15,163 nt of DNA from CAYMTN01 sp964393335 (GTDB taxonomy: Bacteria > Chloroflexota > Anaerolineae > Aggregatilineales > Aggregatilineaceae): positions 1 to 15,163 of the forward strand of contig CAYMTN010000131.1 of assembly GCA_964393335.1 (NCBI GenBank), written 5' to 3'. The notes under the pieces were generated by a model that saw only the letters and a program-made list of their open reading frames with translations, was not told the origin of the DNA and made no database searches. Shown here in pieces: positions 1 through 5,810 of the stretch. Position numbers and translations under genes: made by a program. Numbering within the stretch: position 1 is the stretch's first letter; every line of letters starts with the position of its first letter.

Positions 1-61
1 CGTTTTGGTTGCTTACAGGGGATTGGATGCAATTGGCGGTCAAAAGATGCACGCCAGTTCC

Positions 62-91
62 TTGACGATTGCGGACTGCCCGTGTTACAAT
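62..91 (+). promoter_or_regulatory. Sigma-70-type promoter of the DUF2867-DUF6463 operon
   Basis: A TTGACG -35 box (62-67) and a TACAAT -10 box (86-91) are separated by 18 bp. This predicts a transcription start near 98 and a leader of about 44 nt before the ATG at 142. The start region is covered by the palindrome at 92-113. Confidence 0.7.
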
Positions 92-113
92 ACTTTCAGA
101 AAGTTCTGAAAGT
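92..113. promoter_or_regulatory. Perfect operator-like palindrome over the transcription start
   Basis: Two perfect 10-bp arms, ACTTTCAGAA (92-101) and TTCTGAAAGT (104-113), flank the dinucleotide AG. The first arm also forms a shorter overlapping palindrome, ACTTTC-A-GAAAGT (92-104). The element begins directly after the -10 box, so a dimeric regulator bound here would block transcription initiation. No regulator gene is seen nearby; it may lie upstream of the window or elsewhere. The palindrome is directly visible; the operator role is inferred from its position. Confidence 0.7.
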
Positions 114-141
114 TATGAAATGCACAATCGGAGAAATGTGT

Positions 142-696
142 ATGATGGCAATGCCTGCGTGTATTGCTCACATCCCTGGGATGGACGCCATCCTCAAGGA
201 TGCCGATCACGTCGATGTCAAATCGGCGGTGGGCAGCACGTCGCTGCGCGCGGTGGTTGCCGGGACGTTTACCTACCAACCCCGCTGGGTGACGGCTTTG
301 GTTGCGATCCGGTGGGCGTTTGTACGCCTGCTGGGCATGACTCAAGACGGCGTCCTCACCGCGCCGCGCGCTCAGCCGGAGGATGTGCCCCTGCAACCCG
401 GCGAGACGTTTGAATTTCTGACCGTCAAAATGGCCGAACCGGACCGGTATTGGGTGGGCAGTTTTGACGACAAACACCTCTCGGCGGACGTAGCTGTCGC
501 TGCCGAACCGCTGGATGCCCAGCGCCGCCGGTTCTACGTGATGACTGTCGTCCATTACAACCACTGGACCGGGCCGCTGTACTTCAACGTGATCCGTCCG
601 TTTCATCACCTGATAGTGTTTCTGGCCGTTCGATCTGCCGCCAGACAAACCGCCGAACCGCCAGCGGCGCTCGCTCGTGAGGAGGGATCACGATGA
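142..696 (+). CDS. DUF2867-like protein, first gene of a two-gene operon
   Basis: The 184-residue product looks like the DUF2867 family. It has an N-terminal stretch with the D-x-D-V...GSTSLRAV pattern (residues 20-40) and a C-terminal GPLYFNVIRPFHHLIV motif (144-159), which resembles the typical hydrophobic end of this family. The biochemical function is unknown. I chose ATG 142 because GGAG at 130-133 is 8 nt upstream; in-frame ATGs at 115 and 136 are badly placed for that site. A second ATG at 145 is nearly as good. No signal peptide is convincing. The stop overlaps the start of the next gene by 4 nt (ATGA), which predicts translational coupling. Expression is probably set by the promoter and palindrome at 62-113. 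The family name comes from recalled motif similarity only. Confidence 0.75.
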   Translation: MMAMPACIAHIPGMDAILKDADHVDVKSAVGSTSLRAVVAGTFTYQPRWVTALVAIRWAFVRLLGMTQDGVLTAPRAQPEDVPLQPGETFEFLTVKMAEPDRYWVGSFDDKHLSADVAVAAEPLDAQRRRFYVMTVVHYNHWTGPLYFNVIRPFHHLIVFLAVRSAARQTAEPPAALAREEGSR

Positions 697-1082
697 CACG
701 CACACGCGTTGATTTGCGCCCCCATGCCGGGCGGCTGTTGGTGCTGACCGGGATCGGTCACTGCCTGGTTGGGCTGGCGTATTATAGCGGGCCGCTGGGC
801 GATATCGTCCAGGGCGGATTTTTTGACAGCATCGGTACGAATGCCGAGCGCGACGCCGCGCTGTGGTTCATGGTGTGCGGCGTGTTATTAGTGTTCCTGG
901 GCGGGTTTGTCCACTGGACGCAGGCTCGGCTGGGTACCCTGCCCGCGTTTTTTGGGTGGGGCATAGTGGCGGTGTCGGTGACCGGCGCACTGCTGATGCC
1001 CGCGTCTGGATTCTGGCTGACACTGCTGTTAGGTATGTTGTTGGTCGCGGTCGCGCGGCAGCCGGCGCGGTTACCGCGCTGA
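693..1082 (+). CDS. DUF6463-like small membrane protein
   Basis: The product is a 129-residue integral membrane protein with four likely helices at about 13-30, 57-75, 83-103 and 106-123. The pattern GIGHCLVG...YSGPLGDI near the N-terminus, ALWFMVCGVLL in the middle and PASGFWLTLLLG near the end matches the DUF6463 family as I recall it. Its function is unknown. The ATG lies inside the stop region of the DUF2867 gene (ATGA), with GAGGAGG a few bases upstream, so the two proteins are probably made together. The 3' end overlaps the convergent NUDIX gene by 12 bp. It could be assigned to another four-helix DoxX-like group; membrane location is more certain than the family. Confidence 0.8.
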   Translation: MTRTRVDLRPHAGRLLVLTGIGHCLVGLAYYSGPLGDIVQGGFFDSIGTNAERDAALWFMVCGVLLVFLGGFVHWTQARLGTLPAFFGWGIVAVSVTGALLMPASGFWLTLLLGMLLVAVARQPARLPR

Positions 1083-1568
1083 CCCGGTGACGGTATGCAG
1101 CAGTCGCATGGTGAGCGCGCCATGCGACTGAAAGTTACCGGCGGCCAACTCCTCCACCGGCACCCAGCGCGGATACTCCACGTCGTCATCCTCGACCTCA
1201 TCACTCGCCCGCAGCGTGAAGGTCAGCGGTGTGCAGCGATAATACAACATGAAGCTGTGAAAGGCGTTGCCGGTCGGGTCGTAATAGAAAAAATCGTCGT
1301 GCGCGTGCAGCAGGTCACCCACCGCGATCTGAATACCCGTTTCCTCGTACAGCTCGCGTTTGAGCGCGTCTTCTACCGGCTCCCCTAACTTGACGCCGCC
1401 GCCGGGCAGCACGTATTTGTGCGTGTGGATGCCGGTAGCTAACAGGATGCGGCCTTCGTGCACGACGACGCCATACGCCGACGGGCGGAACCGCAGCCGC
1501 TCGATAGGTACTGCTTTGGTGGCCCCGAACAACGTCCGGCAAAGTACCACGCGTGTCTGATTGGTCAT
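1071..1568 (-). CDS. NUDIX hydrolase
   Basis: This 165-residue enzyme should hydrolyse a nucleoside diphosphate linked to another group; the substrate cannot be read from the sequence. The complete Nudix box GX5EX7REUXEEXGU spans residues 57-79 (GGVKLGE...RELYEETGI), with the metal-binding glutamates at 72, 75 and 76 in a REXXEE core. The fold is full length, with a typical C-terminal strand and helix (YPRWVPVEEL). The second of two adjacent ATGs (1568) is preferred because the AGGAGG site ends 4 nt before it; the first (1571) would leave only 1 nt. The gene is transcribed away from frr and overlaps the DUF6463 gene tail to tail by 12 bp. The GIHTHKYVLPGGGVKLGE pattern suggests a MutT/ADP-ribose-type member. 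Confidence 0.92.
   Translation of the reverse strand: MTNQTRVVLCRTLFGATKAVPIERLRFRPSAYGVVVHEGRILLATGIHTHKYVLPGGGVKLGEPVEDALKRELYEETGIQIAVGDLLHAHDDFFYYDPTGNAFHSFMLYYRCTPLTFTLRASDEVEDDDVEYPRWVPVEELAAGNFQSHGALTMRLLHTVTGSAR
1101..1130. other. Strong hairpin just past the DUF6463 stop, inside the NUDIX coding sequence
   Basis: Perfect 11-bp arms, CAGTCGCATGG (1101-1111) and CCATGCGACTG (1120-1130), flank an 8-nt loop. It starts 18 nt after the DUF6463 stop codon and lies within the last codons of the opposing NUDIX gene. Neither side has a T-tract, so it is not a textbook intrinsic terminator. It could still stabilise the 3' end of the + strand transcript or slow polymerases at this convergent junction. 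Confidence 0.6.
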
Positions 1569-1634
1569 CATACCTCCTCGCTCGCAGGATTACGCTGCTA
1601 CCCCGTCCTGGTAACTGTACACCATAGTCCGGCA

Positions 1635-1664
1635 GAATCCGCAGCGGGGTGCGTGTGCGGATTC
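1635..1664. repeat. Inverted repeat between the divergent NUDIX gene and frr
   Basis: Perfect 9-bp arms GAATCCGCA (1635-1643) and TGCGGATTC (1656-1664) flank a 12-nt G-rich spacer. The repeat lies 67 bp upstream of the NUDIX start and 60 bp upstream of the frr -35 box. It could be a regulator site or a hairpin; the sequence does not decide which. Confidence 0.45.
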
Positions 1665-1723
1665 ACGGCGCGCACCGTGTATAGTCTCACGAACCTCTGA
1701 ATCGTTTCTTCCAGGCGGAAGGT

Positions 1724-1752
1724 TTGACAACCGTGCGTTAATAGGCGACAAT
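1724..1752 (+). promoter_or_regulatory. Promoter of the frr-uppS-cdsA operon
   Basis: A perfect TTGACA -35 box (1724-1729) and a GACAAT -10 box (1747-1752) are spaced by 17 bp, giving a start near 1759 and a leader of about 55 nt. A short inverted repeat, GCGAC-N6-GTCGC (1745-1760), overlaps the -10 box and may be a regulatory site. Confidence 0.75.
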
Positions 1753-1813
1753 TTCGTCGCAATCGCTCGTTGGTGTATTTATTGATTAACCTTCTTCTGT
1801 GGAGTGTGACGCC

Positions 1814-2371
1814 ATGATAAAAGATGTTTTGAAGGACGCCGAGGAGCGCATGAAAAGCGCCCTATCCGTGCTCGAAGAAGACCTGATGGGGATGCGGACG
1901 GGCCGCGCCTCAACCGGCCTGGTCGAGAAACTGAACGTGGAATATTACGGGACCGATACGCCGCTCTACCAGTTGGCGACCATTTCAGTGCCAGAGCCAC
2001 AGTTGATCGCCATCCGGCCTTTCGACAAAGGCTCGCTGAAGACGATTGAAAAAGCGATCCTGGCGTCTGAGTTGGGGCTGACGCCCAACAACGATGGCAC
2101 CATCATCCGCCTGAACATCCCGGCGCTGACGCAAGAACGGCGCATGGAGCTGCAAAAATTGGTTGGTCGCCGCGTCGAAGAGGCGCGCGTCGCGGTGCGT
2201 AACGTGCGCCGCAGCGCGATCGACGATCTGCGCGATTTTGAAAAAGAAAAACTCTTCTCGGAAGACGAGGGCAAACGCGGTCAGGACGACGTCCAGAAAC
2301 TGACCGACAAGTATATCCATGAGATCGAAGAAGCCGGCAAACGCAAAGAAGCCGAGATCATGGAAGTCTAG
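1814..2371 (+). CDS. frr: Ribosome recycling factor
   Basis: RRF works with EF-G in the cytoplasm to split post-termination ribosomes and free mRNA and tRNA. The 185-residue product has the usual family length and covers both domains: a long three-helix bundle (about 1-29 and 105-185) and the inserted beta-rich domain (about 30-104). The hallmark MRTGRAS stretch is at 27-33, followed by VEYYGTDTPL and the conserved IRPFDK (67-72). ATG 1814 is preferred over the in-frame GTG at 1799, because GGAG at 1801-1804 sits 9 nt upstream and the family starts here. It is the first gene of a cluster with uppS, 85 nt downstream. The usual upstream neighbour pyrH is absent; a NUDIX gene lies there instead, on the other strand. 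Confidence 0.97.
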   Translation: MIKDVLKDAEERMKSALSVLEEDLMGMRTGRASTGLVEKLNVEYYGTDTPLYQLATISVPEPQLIAIRPFDKGSLKTIEKAILASELGLTPNNDGTIIRLNIPALTQERRMELQKLVGRRVEEARVAVRNVRRSAIDDLRDFEKEKLFSEDEGKRGQDDVQKLTDKYIHEIEEAGKRKEAEIMEV

Positions 2372-2456
2372 AACAAGGCCGGGCCGCTGCCGTATCCCGG
2401 CTGGATGCGACGCTGTGCGGCATTCCGATCAAGTTATCGCGGAGCAGAACCGATCT

Positions 2457-3179
2457 ATGACTGATGACGTGTTGCCCCTGCCCGAACGAGTACCCTATCA
2501 CCTGGCTGTGATCATGGATGGCAACGGACGCTGGGCAAAAGCGCGCGGGCTGCCGCGCGTGGCCGGTCACCGGGCGGGTGTCGACAACCTGCGGCGTGTG
2601 CTGCGTGCGTGCAGCGAATTCGGCATTCGGATTCTGACTATTTACGCCTTTTCGACGGAAAACTGGGGGCGTCCCGAAGCCGAAGTGCGCGGCCTGATGA
2701 ACATCCTGGAAACCGTGATCGACCGCGAGCTAAAACAACTCCACGCCAACGGCGTGCAGCTTCGCCACATCGGTGAGTTGGACGGGCTGTCGGAGATGCT
2801 GCAAGCAAAGGTGCGGCGTGCCATCGAGTTCACGCGCAATAACGACCAGTTGATCCTCAACGTGGCGTTCAATTACGGCGGGCGGCAGGAACTGGTCCAC
2901 GCCATCCGCCGCATTGTCGAAGATGGCGTCGCCCCGGACGAGATCGACGAGCGGCTGGTGGATTATTACCTGTACACCGCCGGGCAGCCTGATCCCGATC
3001 TGGTCGTGCGGACCGGTGGTGAATTCCGGTTGAGCAATTTTCTGCTGTGGCAGGCGTCTTATGCCGAGTACTATTCGACGCCCACCTATTGGCCCGATTT
3101 TGACCGCAACGAGCTGTTAAAAGCGATTGCCTATTTTGCCCGGCGCGAGCGCCGGTTTGGCCTGGTGCCCCAGTCGTAA
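2457..3179 (+). CDS. uppS: Isoprenyl transferase (undecaprenyl diphosphate synthase)
   Basis: This cis-prenyltransferase condenses isopentenyl diphosphate units onto farnesyl diphosphate to give the C55 carrier lipid for peptidoglycan and surface polysaccharides. The 240-residue protein has all signature regions: VIMDGNGRWA with the catalytic Asp at 21, the FSTENW segment (65-70), LNVAFNYGGRQE (134-145) and RTGGEFRLSNFLLWQ (185-199). In the last motif a Gly replaces the more common Ser after RT, which is a mild change. ATG 2457 was chosen because the protein then begins just before the conserved region; GGAG at 2441-2444 lies 12 nt upstream, a somewhat long spacing. The 85-nt gap after frr contains a 6-bp GC-rich inverted repeat (2378-2383 with 2396-2401). 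The product would supply the sugar transferase encoded at 7640-9070. Confidence 0.96.
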   Translation: MTDDVLPLPERVPYHLAVIMDGNGRWAKARGLPRVAGHRAGVDNLRRVLRACSEFGIRILTIYAFSTENWGRPEAEVRGLMNILETVIDRELKQLHANGVQLRHIGELDGLSEMLQAKVRRAIEFTRNNDQLILNVAFNYGGRQELVHAIRRIVEDGVAPDEIDERLVDYYLYTAGQPDPDLVVRTGGEFRLSNFLLWQASYAEYYSTPTYWPDFDRNELLKAIAYFARRERRFGLVPQS

Positions 3180-3189
3180 AACTGGGGCA
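3166..3189 (+). other. Hairpin carrying the uppS stop codon in its loop
   Basis: Perfect 9-bp arms TGCCCCAGT (3166-3174) and ACTGGGGCA (3181-3189) flank the 6-nt loop CGTAAA, which contains the uppS TAA stop (3177-3179). No T-run follows, so it is unlikely to be an intrinsic terminator. It could tune uppS-cdsA coupling or protect a 3' end. A second GC-rich inverted repeat (3140-3155, 7-bp arms) precedes it inside uppS. Confidence 0.65.
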
Positions 3190-3219
3190 GATAGCCTACC
3201 CACTCAGGTTGAAGCCACT

Positions 3220-4023
3220 ATGCTCAGAACTCGTATCCTGGTCGGCGTGGTCGCGCTGCCGATTCTAGCTGGTCTGATCGTGTTGGGCGGTTGGGCGTTT
3301 GCGCTGCTGGTCGCGGCGGCGCTGGTGATCGGTGGCGACGAATACAGCCGCCTGATGCACAAAGCGGGCTTGCGTGCCCCGGAATGGCTGACCCTGGCGC
3401 TGATCGCGCTGCCGCTGGGCGCGACGTGGTTCGATCATCCTGACTGGTACGAGCCGGGCCTGGCGCTGCTGCTGATCCTGGGGGCGCTTGAGGCCGTGGT
3501 GGGCATGGAGCAGGGCCGCCAGCAGCCGGTCACCGAGGTGGCGCTGGCCGTGTTTGGCGGCGTTTACATCGGCGGACTGGGCCATACGCTGCTGGCCGTG
3601 CGCGAGCTGGACGAAGGCGCTTACCTGACCCTTTTCCTCTACGGGTGCGTGGCGGTGGCCGACAGCGCTGCCTTTTTTGTCGGGCGGCGGTGGGGACGTC
3701 GCAAGCTCTCGCCGCACGTCAGCCCGAAAAAAACGTGGGAAGGCTACTGGGGCGGGATTGCCGGGGCCGTGATCTTTGGCGCGCTGGCGGGCGGCCTGCC
3801 CGATAGTGCCATGTTGACCTGGGGACACGGGGCGCTGATCGGCCTGCTGATCGGCGTGTTGGGCACTGTGGGCGACCTGGCGATGTCGGCGGTCAAGCGG
3901 CAAGTGGGCGCGAAAGACTCGGGTCGCCTGATCCCTGGGCATGGCGGCATCCTGGACCGGATCGATTCGGTGCTGGTCGCGGCGGCAGTTGGCTATTATT
4001 ATTTGTTGTGGTTCGTGGTATAA
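3220..4023 (+). CDS. cdsA: Phosphatidate cytidylyltransferase (CDP-diacylglycerol synthase)
   Basis: The enzyme is an integral membrane protein that makes CDP-diacylglycerol from phosphatidic acid and CTP, the branch point for bacterial phospholipids. The 267-residue product has about seven or eight hydrophobic helices. It carries the family motifs: VAVADSAAFFVGRRWGRRKL (145-164), SPKKTWEG (168-175) and the C-terminal signature SAVKR..GAKDSGRLIPGHGGILDRIDS (223-250) with its metal-binding Asp residues. ATG 3220 starts a good first membrane helix after a short basic stretch (MLRTRIL); the Shine-Dalgarno site is weak (AGGT, 3206-3209). It follows uppS by 40 nt, with a hairpin between them. The usual downstream genes dxr and the site-2 protease are missing; a non-coding gap and rho follow. 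Confidence 0.95.
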   Translation: MLRTRILVGVVALPILAGLIVLGGWAFALLVAAALVIGGDEYSRLMHKAGLRAPEWLTLALIALPLGATWFDHPDWYEPGLALLLILGALEAVVGMEQGRQQPVTEVALAVFGGVYIGGLGHTLLAVRELDEGAYLTLFLYGCVAVADSAAFFVGRRWGRRKLSPHVSPKKTWEGYWGGIAGAVIFGALAGGLPDSAMLTWGHGALIGLLIGVLGTVGDLAMSAVKRQVGAKDSGRLIPGHGGILDRIDSVLVAAAVGYYYLLWFVV

Positions 4024-4024
4024 T
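4016..4024 (+). promoter_or_regulatory. Extended -10 promoter overlapping the cdsA stop
   Basis: TGG followed by a perfect TATAAT (4019-4024) forms a consensus extended -10. The cdsA stop TAA lies inside it. No good -35 box is seen at 16-18 bp, as expected for extended -10 promoters. Initiation near 4031 would transcribe the 429-bp gap, giving either a small RNA or a longer rho leader. The match could be chance. Confidence 0.5.
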
Positions 4025-4192
4025 GATAAATAGAGGTCACGCGTTTTCGACGACATGGTTTCTGGTTGCCGGGCGAGCAATGGTCATCGCCGCCCCACAG
4101 CAAACGTTCTGCTGAAAACTTACAATCGGGTCACCGTAGTCCATCCAGTGGCGTGCGCGCAAGTCCGCATCACGTTAGCCGTTGAGTAAAGT
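4025..4192. other. Non-coding gap between cdsA and the rho promoter
   Basis: I see no convincing reading frame here, and no tRNA, tmRNA, RNase P or SRP RNA signature. Small inverted repeats are present (GGCGA 4072-4076 with TCGCC 4087-4091; CAGCA-N7-TGCTG near 4098-4114). None is followed by a T-run. With the extended -10 at 4016-4024 the region may be transcribed. Confidence 0.4.
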
Positions 4193-4221
4193 TTGACCAT
4201 ACGCATACACTGTGCTATAGT
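4193..4221 (+). promoter_or_regulatory. Promoter of rho
   Basis: TTGACC (4193-4198) and TATAGT (4216-4221) are spaced by 17 bp, with an extended -10 TGC directly before the -10 box. This is one of the strongest promoter matches in the window. It predicts a start near 4228 and a leader of about 225 nt before the rho ATG. Confidence 0.75.
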
Positions 4222-4227
4222 GGCAAG

Positions 4228-4452
4228 TAGCTAGTTGTTTTAACGCACATTACTCCAATTTTGCGTATCCACAACTTGTTAATATTCCAGTCTTCCGGGT
4301 GTCACGGTTGGATGCCCTGATCGCGTGGTGTGAATCGCTCATGCGATATTCCCCCAAGCATGACTATTTACCTGCTCGTCATCATCTGTGCATGAGGTAA
4401 TGCAAGCTTGCATGTAGCATACTCAAAGTTTTCCTCGTTCGGAGATTCCCAA
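4228..4452 (+). promoter_or_regulatory. Long rho 5' leader with competing stems and tiny upstream ORFs
   Basis: The predicted leader is about 225 nt. It holds a hairpin ATCGC-TCAT-GCGAT (near 4336-4349) and a perfect 14-bp palindrome, ATGCAAGCTTGCAT (4400-4413). ATGCA at 4400-4404 can pair either with TGCAT at 4389-4393, leaving GAGGTA in the loop, or with TGCAT at 4409-4413; the two are mutually exclusive. Minimal ORFs are present: ATG AGG TAA at 4392-4400 and a five-codon ORF at 4400-4417. Autoregulation of rho through its leader is established in Escherichia coli; that this leader works similarly is inference. Confidence 0.45.
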
Positions 4453-5721
4453 ATGGACATAGCAGAACTGGAAACACAAACGCTGGAAACCCTGCGTGAT
4501 ATGGCACGCGAGGCCGATATCGCCGGGTTTAGTCGCCTTAAAAAGCAGGACCTGATCCTGCGCTTGCTGCGCGACAAGGCCGAAAAACAAGGCCACCAGT
4601 TGCGCGGCGGCGTGCTCGAAATCATCGATGATGGCATCGGGTTCTTGCGGTCGGATCACTATTTGCCGGGGCCAGGTGACATTTACGTCAGCCAGACGCA
4701 GATTCGCCGTTTTGGGCTGCGCACCGGCGACATGGTGATCGGGCAGGTTCGCCCGCCCAAGGATTCCGAGAAATATTTCGGGCTGCTGCGCGTGGAGGCC
4801 GTCAACGGCCTGGACCCGGAGCAGGCCAAGCGCCGCCCCAGCTTCGACATCCTGACCGCGATCTTTCCGGAAGAGCGCTACAACCTGGAAACCGACCCGC
4901 ACGTCATTTCCACGCGGCTGTTGAACCTGATCGCGCCGGTTGGACGCGGGCAGCGCGGCCTCATCGTCAGCCCGCCCAAAGCCGGTAAAACGACCGTGCT
5001 CAAAGAGGTCGCCAACGCGATCAGCTACAACTATCCCGAAGTGCACCTGATGGTCGTGTTGATCGGCGAGCGCCCCGAAGAAGTCACCGACATGGATCGG
5101 TCGGTGGATGCCGAAGTGATCAGCAGCACGTTTGACGAGCCGGTGACGTACCACGTGCGCGTGGCTGAGATGGCGCTCGAACGGGCCAAGCGGCTGGTAG
5201 AATCCGAGCAGCACGTCGTCATTCTGCTGGATAGCATCACCCGGCTGGCGCGCGCGTATAACCTGGTTGTTCCGCCCAGTGGCCGCACGCTGACCGGCGG
5301 CCTCGACCCGTCGGCCCTGTACCCGCCCAAGCGCTTTTTTGGCGCGGCGCGTAACGTCGAAGAAGGCGGCAGCCTGACGATTGTGGCCACCTGCCTGGTG
5401 AAAACCGGCAGCCGGATGGATGACGTGATCTACGAGGAATTTAAGGGTACGGGCAACATGGAACTGCATCTATCTCGCGAGTTGCAGGAACGCCGTGTCT
5501 TCCCCGCCTTTGACGTCATGCAGTCGTCCACGCGCCGTGAAGAAATGTTGTTGGGGCCGGATATTTTGCAGCGTGTGTGGACCATGCGCCGGATGCTGGT
5601 CCAGATGACGCAGCCGCCCGCCAATTACGACACGATTAGCGCGACCGAAGCCTTGATCAACCAACTGCGGCGCACCGATAACAATGAGGACTTCCTCGAG
5701 GAAATGACACGCGGTCATTAG
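4453..5721 (+). CDS. rho: Transcription termination factor Rho
   Basis: Rho is a hexameric RNA-dependent ATPase that binds C-rich nascent RNA and pulls it from RNA polymerase. The 422-residue product is close to the E. coli length, with no large N-terminal insertion. It has an N-terminal helical domain (1-45), a cold-shock-like primary RNA site (about 50-120, with GIGFLR 61-66 and DIYVS 76-80), Walker A SPPKAGKTT (173-181), the GERPEEV segment with the catalytic Glu (205-211), Walker B VVILLD (255-260), the Q-loop VPPSGRTLTGGLD (273-285) and the R-loop KGTGN (331-335). ATG 4453 has GGAG 8 nt upstream; the in-frame TTG at 4408 would add 15 residues unlike Rho. It stands alone between its own promoter and the HD gene. 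Several nearby convergent gene pairs lack intrinsic terminators and would depend on it. Confidence 0.98.
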   Translation: MDIAELETQTLETLRDMAREADIAGFSRLKKQDLILRLLRDKAEKQGHQLRGGVLEIIDDGIGFLRSDHYLPGPGDIYVSQTQIRRFGLRTGDMVIGQVRPPKDSEKYFGLLRVEAVNGLDPEQAKRRPSFDILTAIFPEERYNLETDPHVISTRLLNLIAPVGRGQRGLIVSPPKAGKTTVLKEVANAISYNYPEVHLMVVLIGERPEEVTDMDRSVDAEVISSTFDEPVTYHVRVAEMALERAKRLVESEQHVVILLDSITRLARAYNLVVPPSGRTLTGGLDPSALYPPKRFFGAARNVEEGGSLTIVATCLVKTGSRMDDVIYEEFKGTGNMELHLSRELQERRVFPAFDVMQSSTRREEMLLGPDILQRVWTMRRMLVQMTQPPANYDTISATEALINQLRRTDNNEDFLEEMTRGH

Positions 5722-5765
5722 CTCGCTGATCTCCCTGCCGCGCGGTCATTCGATGGCATTTGCTG

Positions 5766-5771
5766 TATACT
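5766..5771 (+). promoter_or_regulatory. Possible -10 box for the HD-domain gene
   Basis: TATACT at 5766-5771 would start transcription near 5778, giving a leader of about 33 nt. No good -35 box is found at the right distance. A 10-bp direct repeat CGCGGTCATT (5710-5719 and 5741-5750) lies upstream, the first copy ending at the rho stop codon. Confidence 0.35.
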
Positions 5772-5810
5772 CTAGACGCACAGCCATCGGCCAGGAGGAC
5801 AGGGCGATCT

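Noticed and set aside
82..648. Minus-strand frame opposite the DUF2867 gene, and upstream starts (82, 115) for that gene
   Set aside because: The minus frame has no recognisable motif. The early starts overlap the promoter -10 box and the palindrome and have no ribosome site, whereas ATG 142 does.
3265..4080. Long minus-strand open frame across cdsA
   Set aside because: Its translation is Gln/Arg-rich and lacks any motif; cdsA on the other strand has every family signature.
4025..4452. A structural RNA such as tmRNA, RNase P RNA, SRP RNA or 6S RNA in the gap before rho
   Set aside because: None of the conserved cores of these RNAs could be found by eye, and I could not build a long symmetrical 6S-like helix. 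It remains an unassigned region.
4423..5469. Long open frame on the minus strand across rho
   Set aside because: It lies wholly inside the well-supported rho gene, has low-complexity composition and shows no recognisable domain. GC-rich codon bias on one strand opens such frames on the other.
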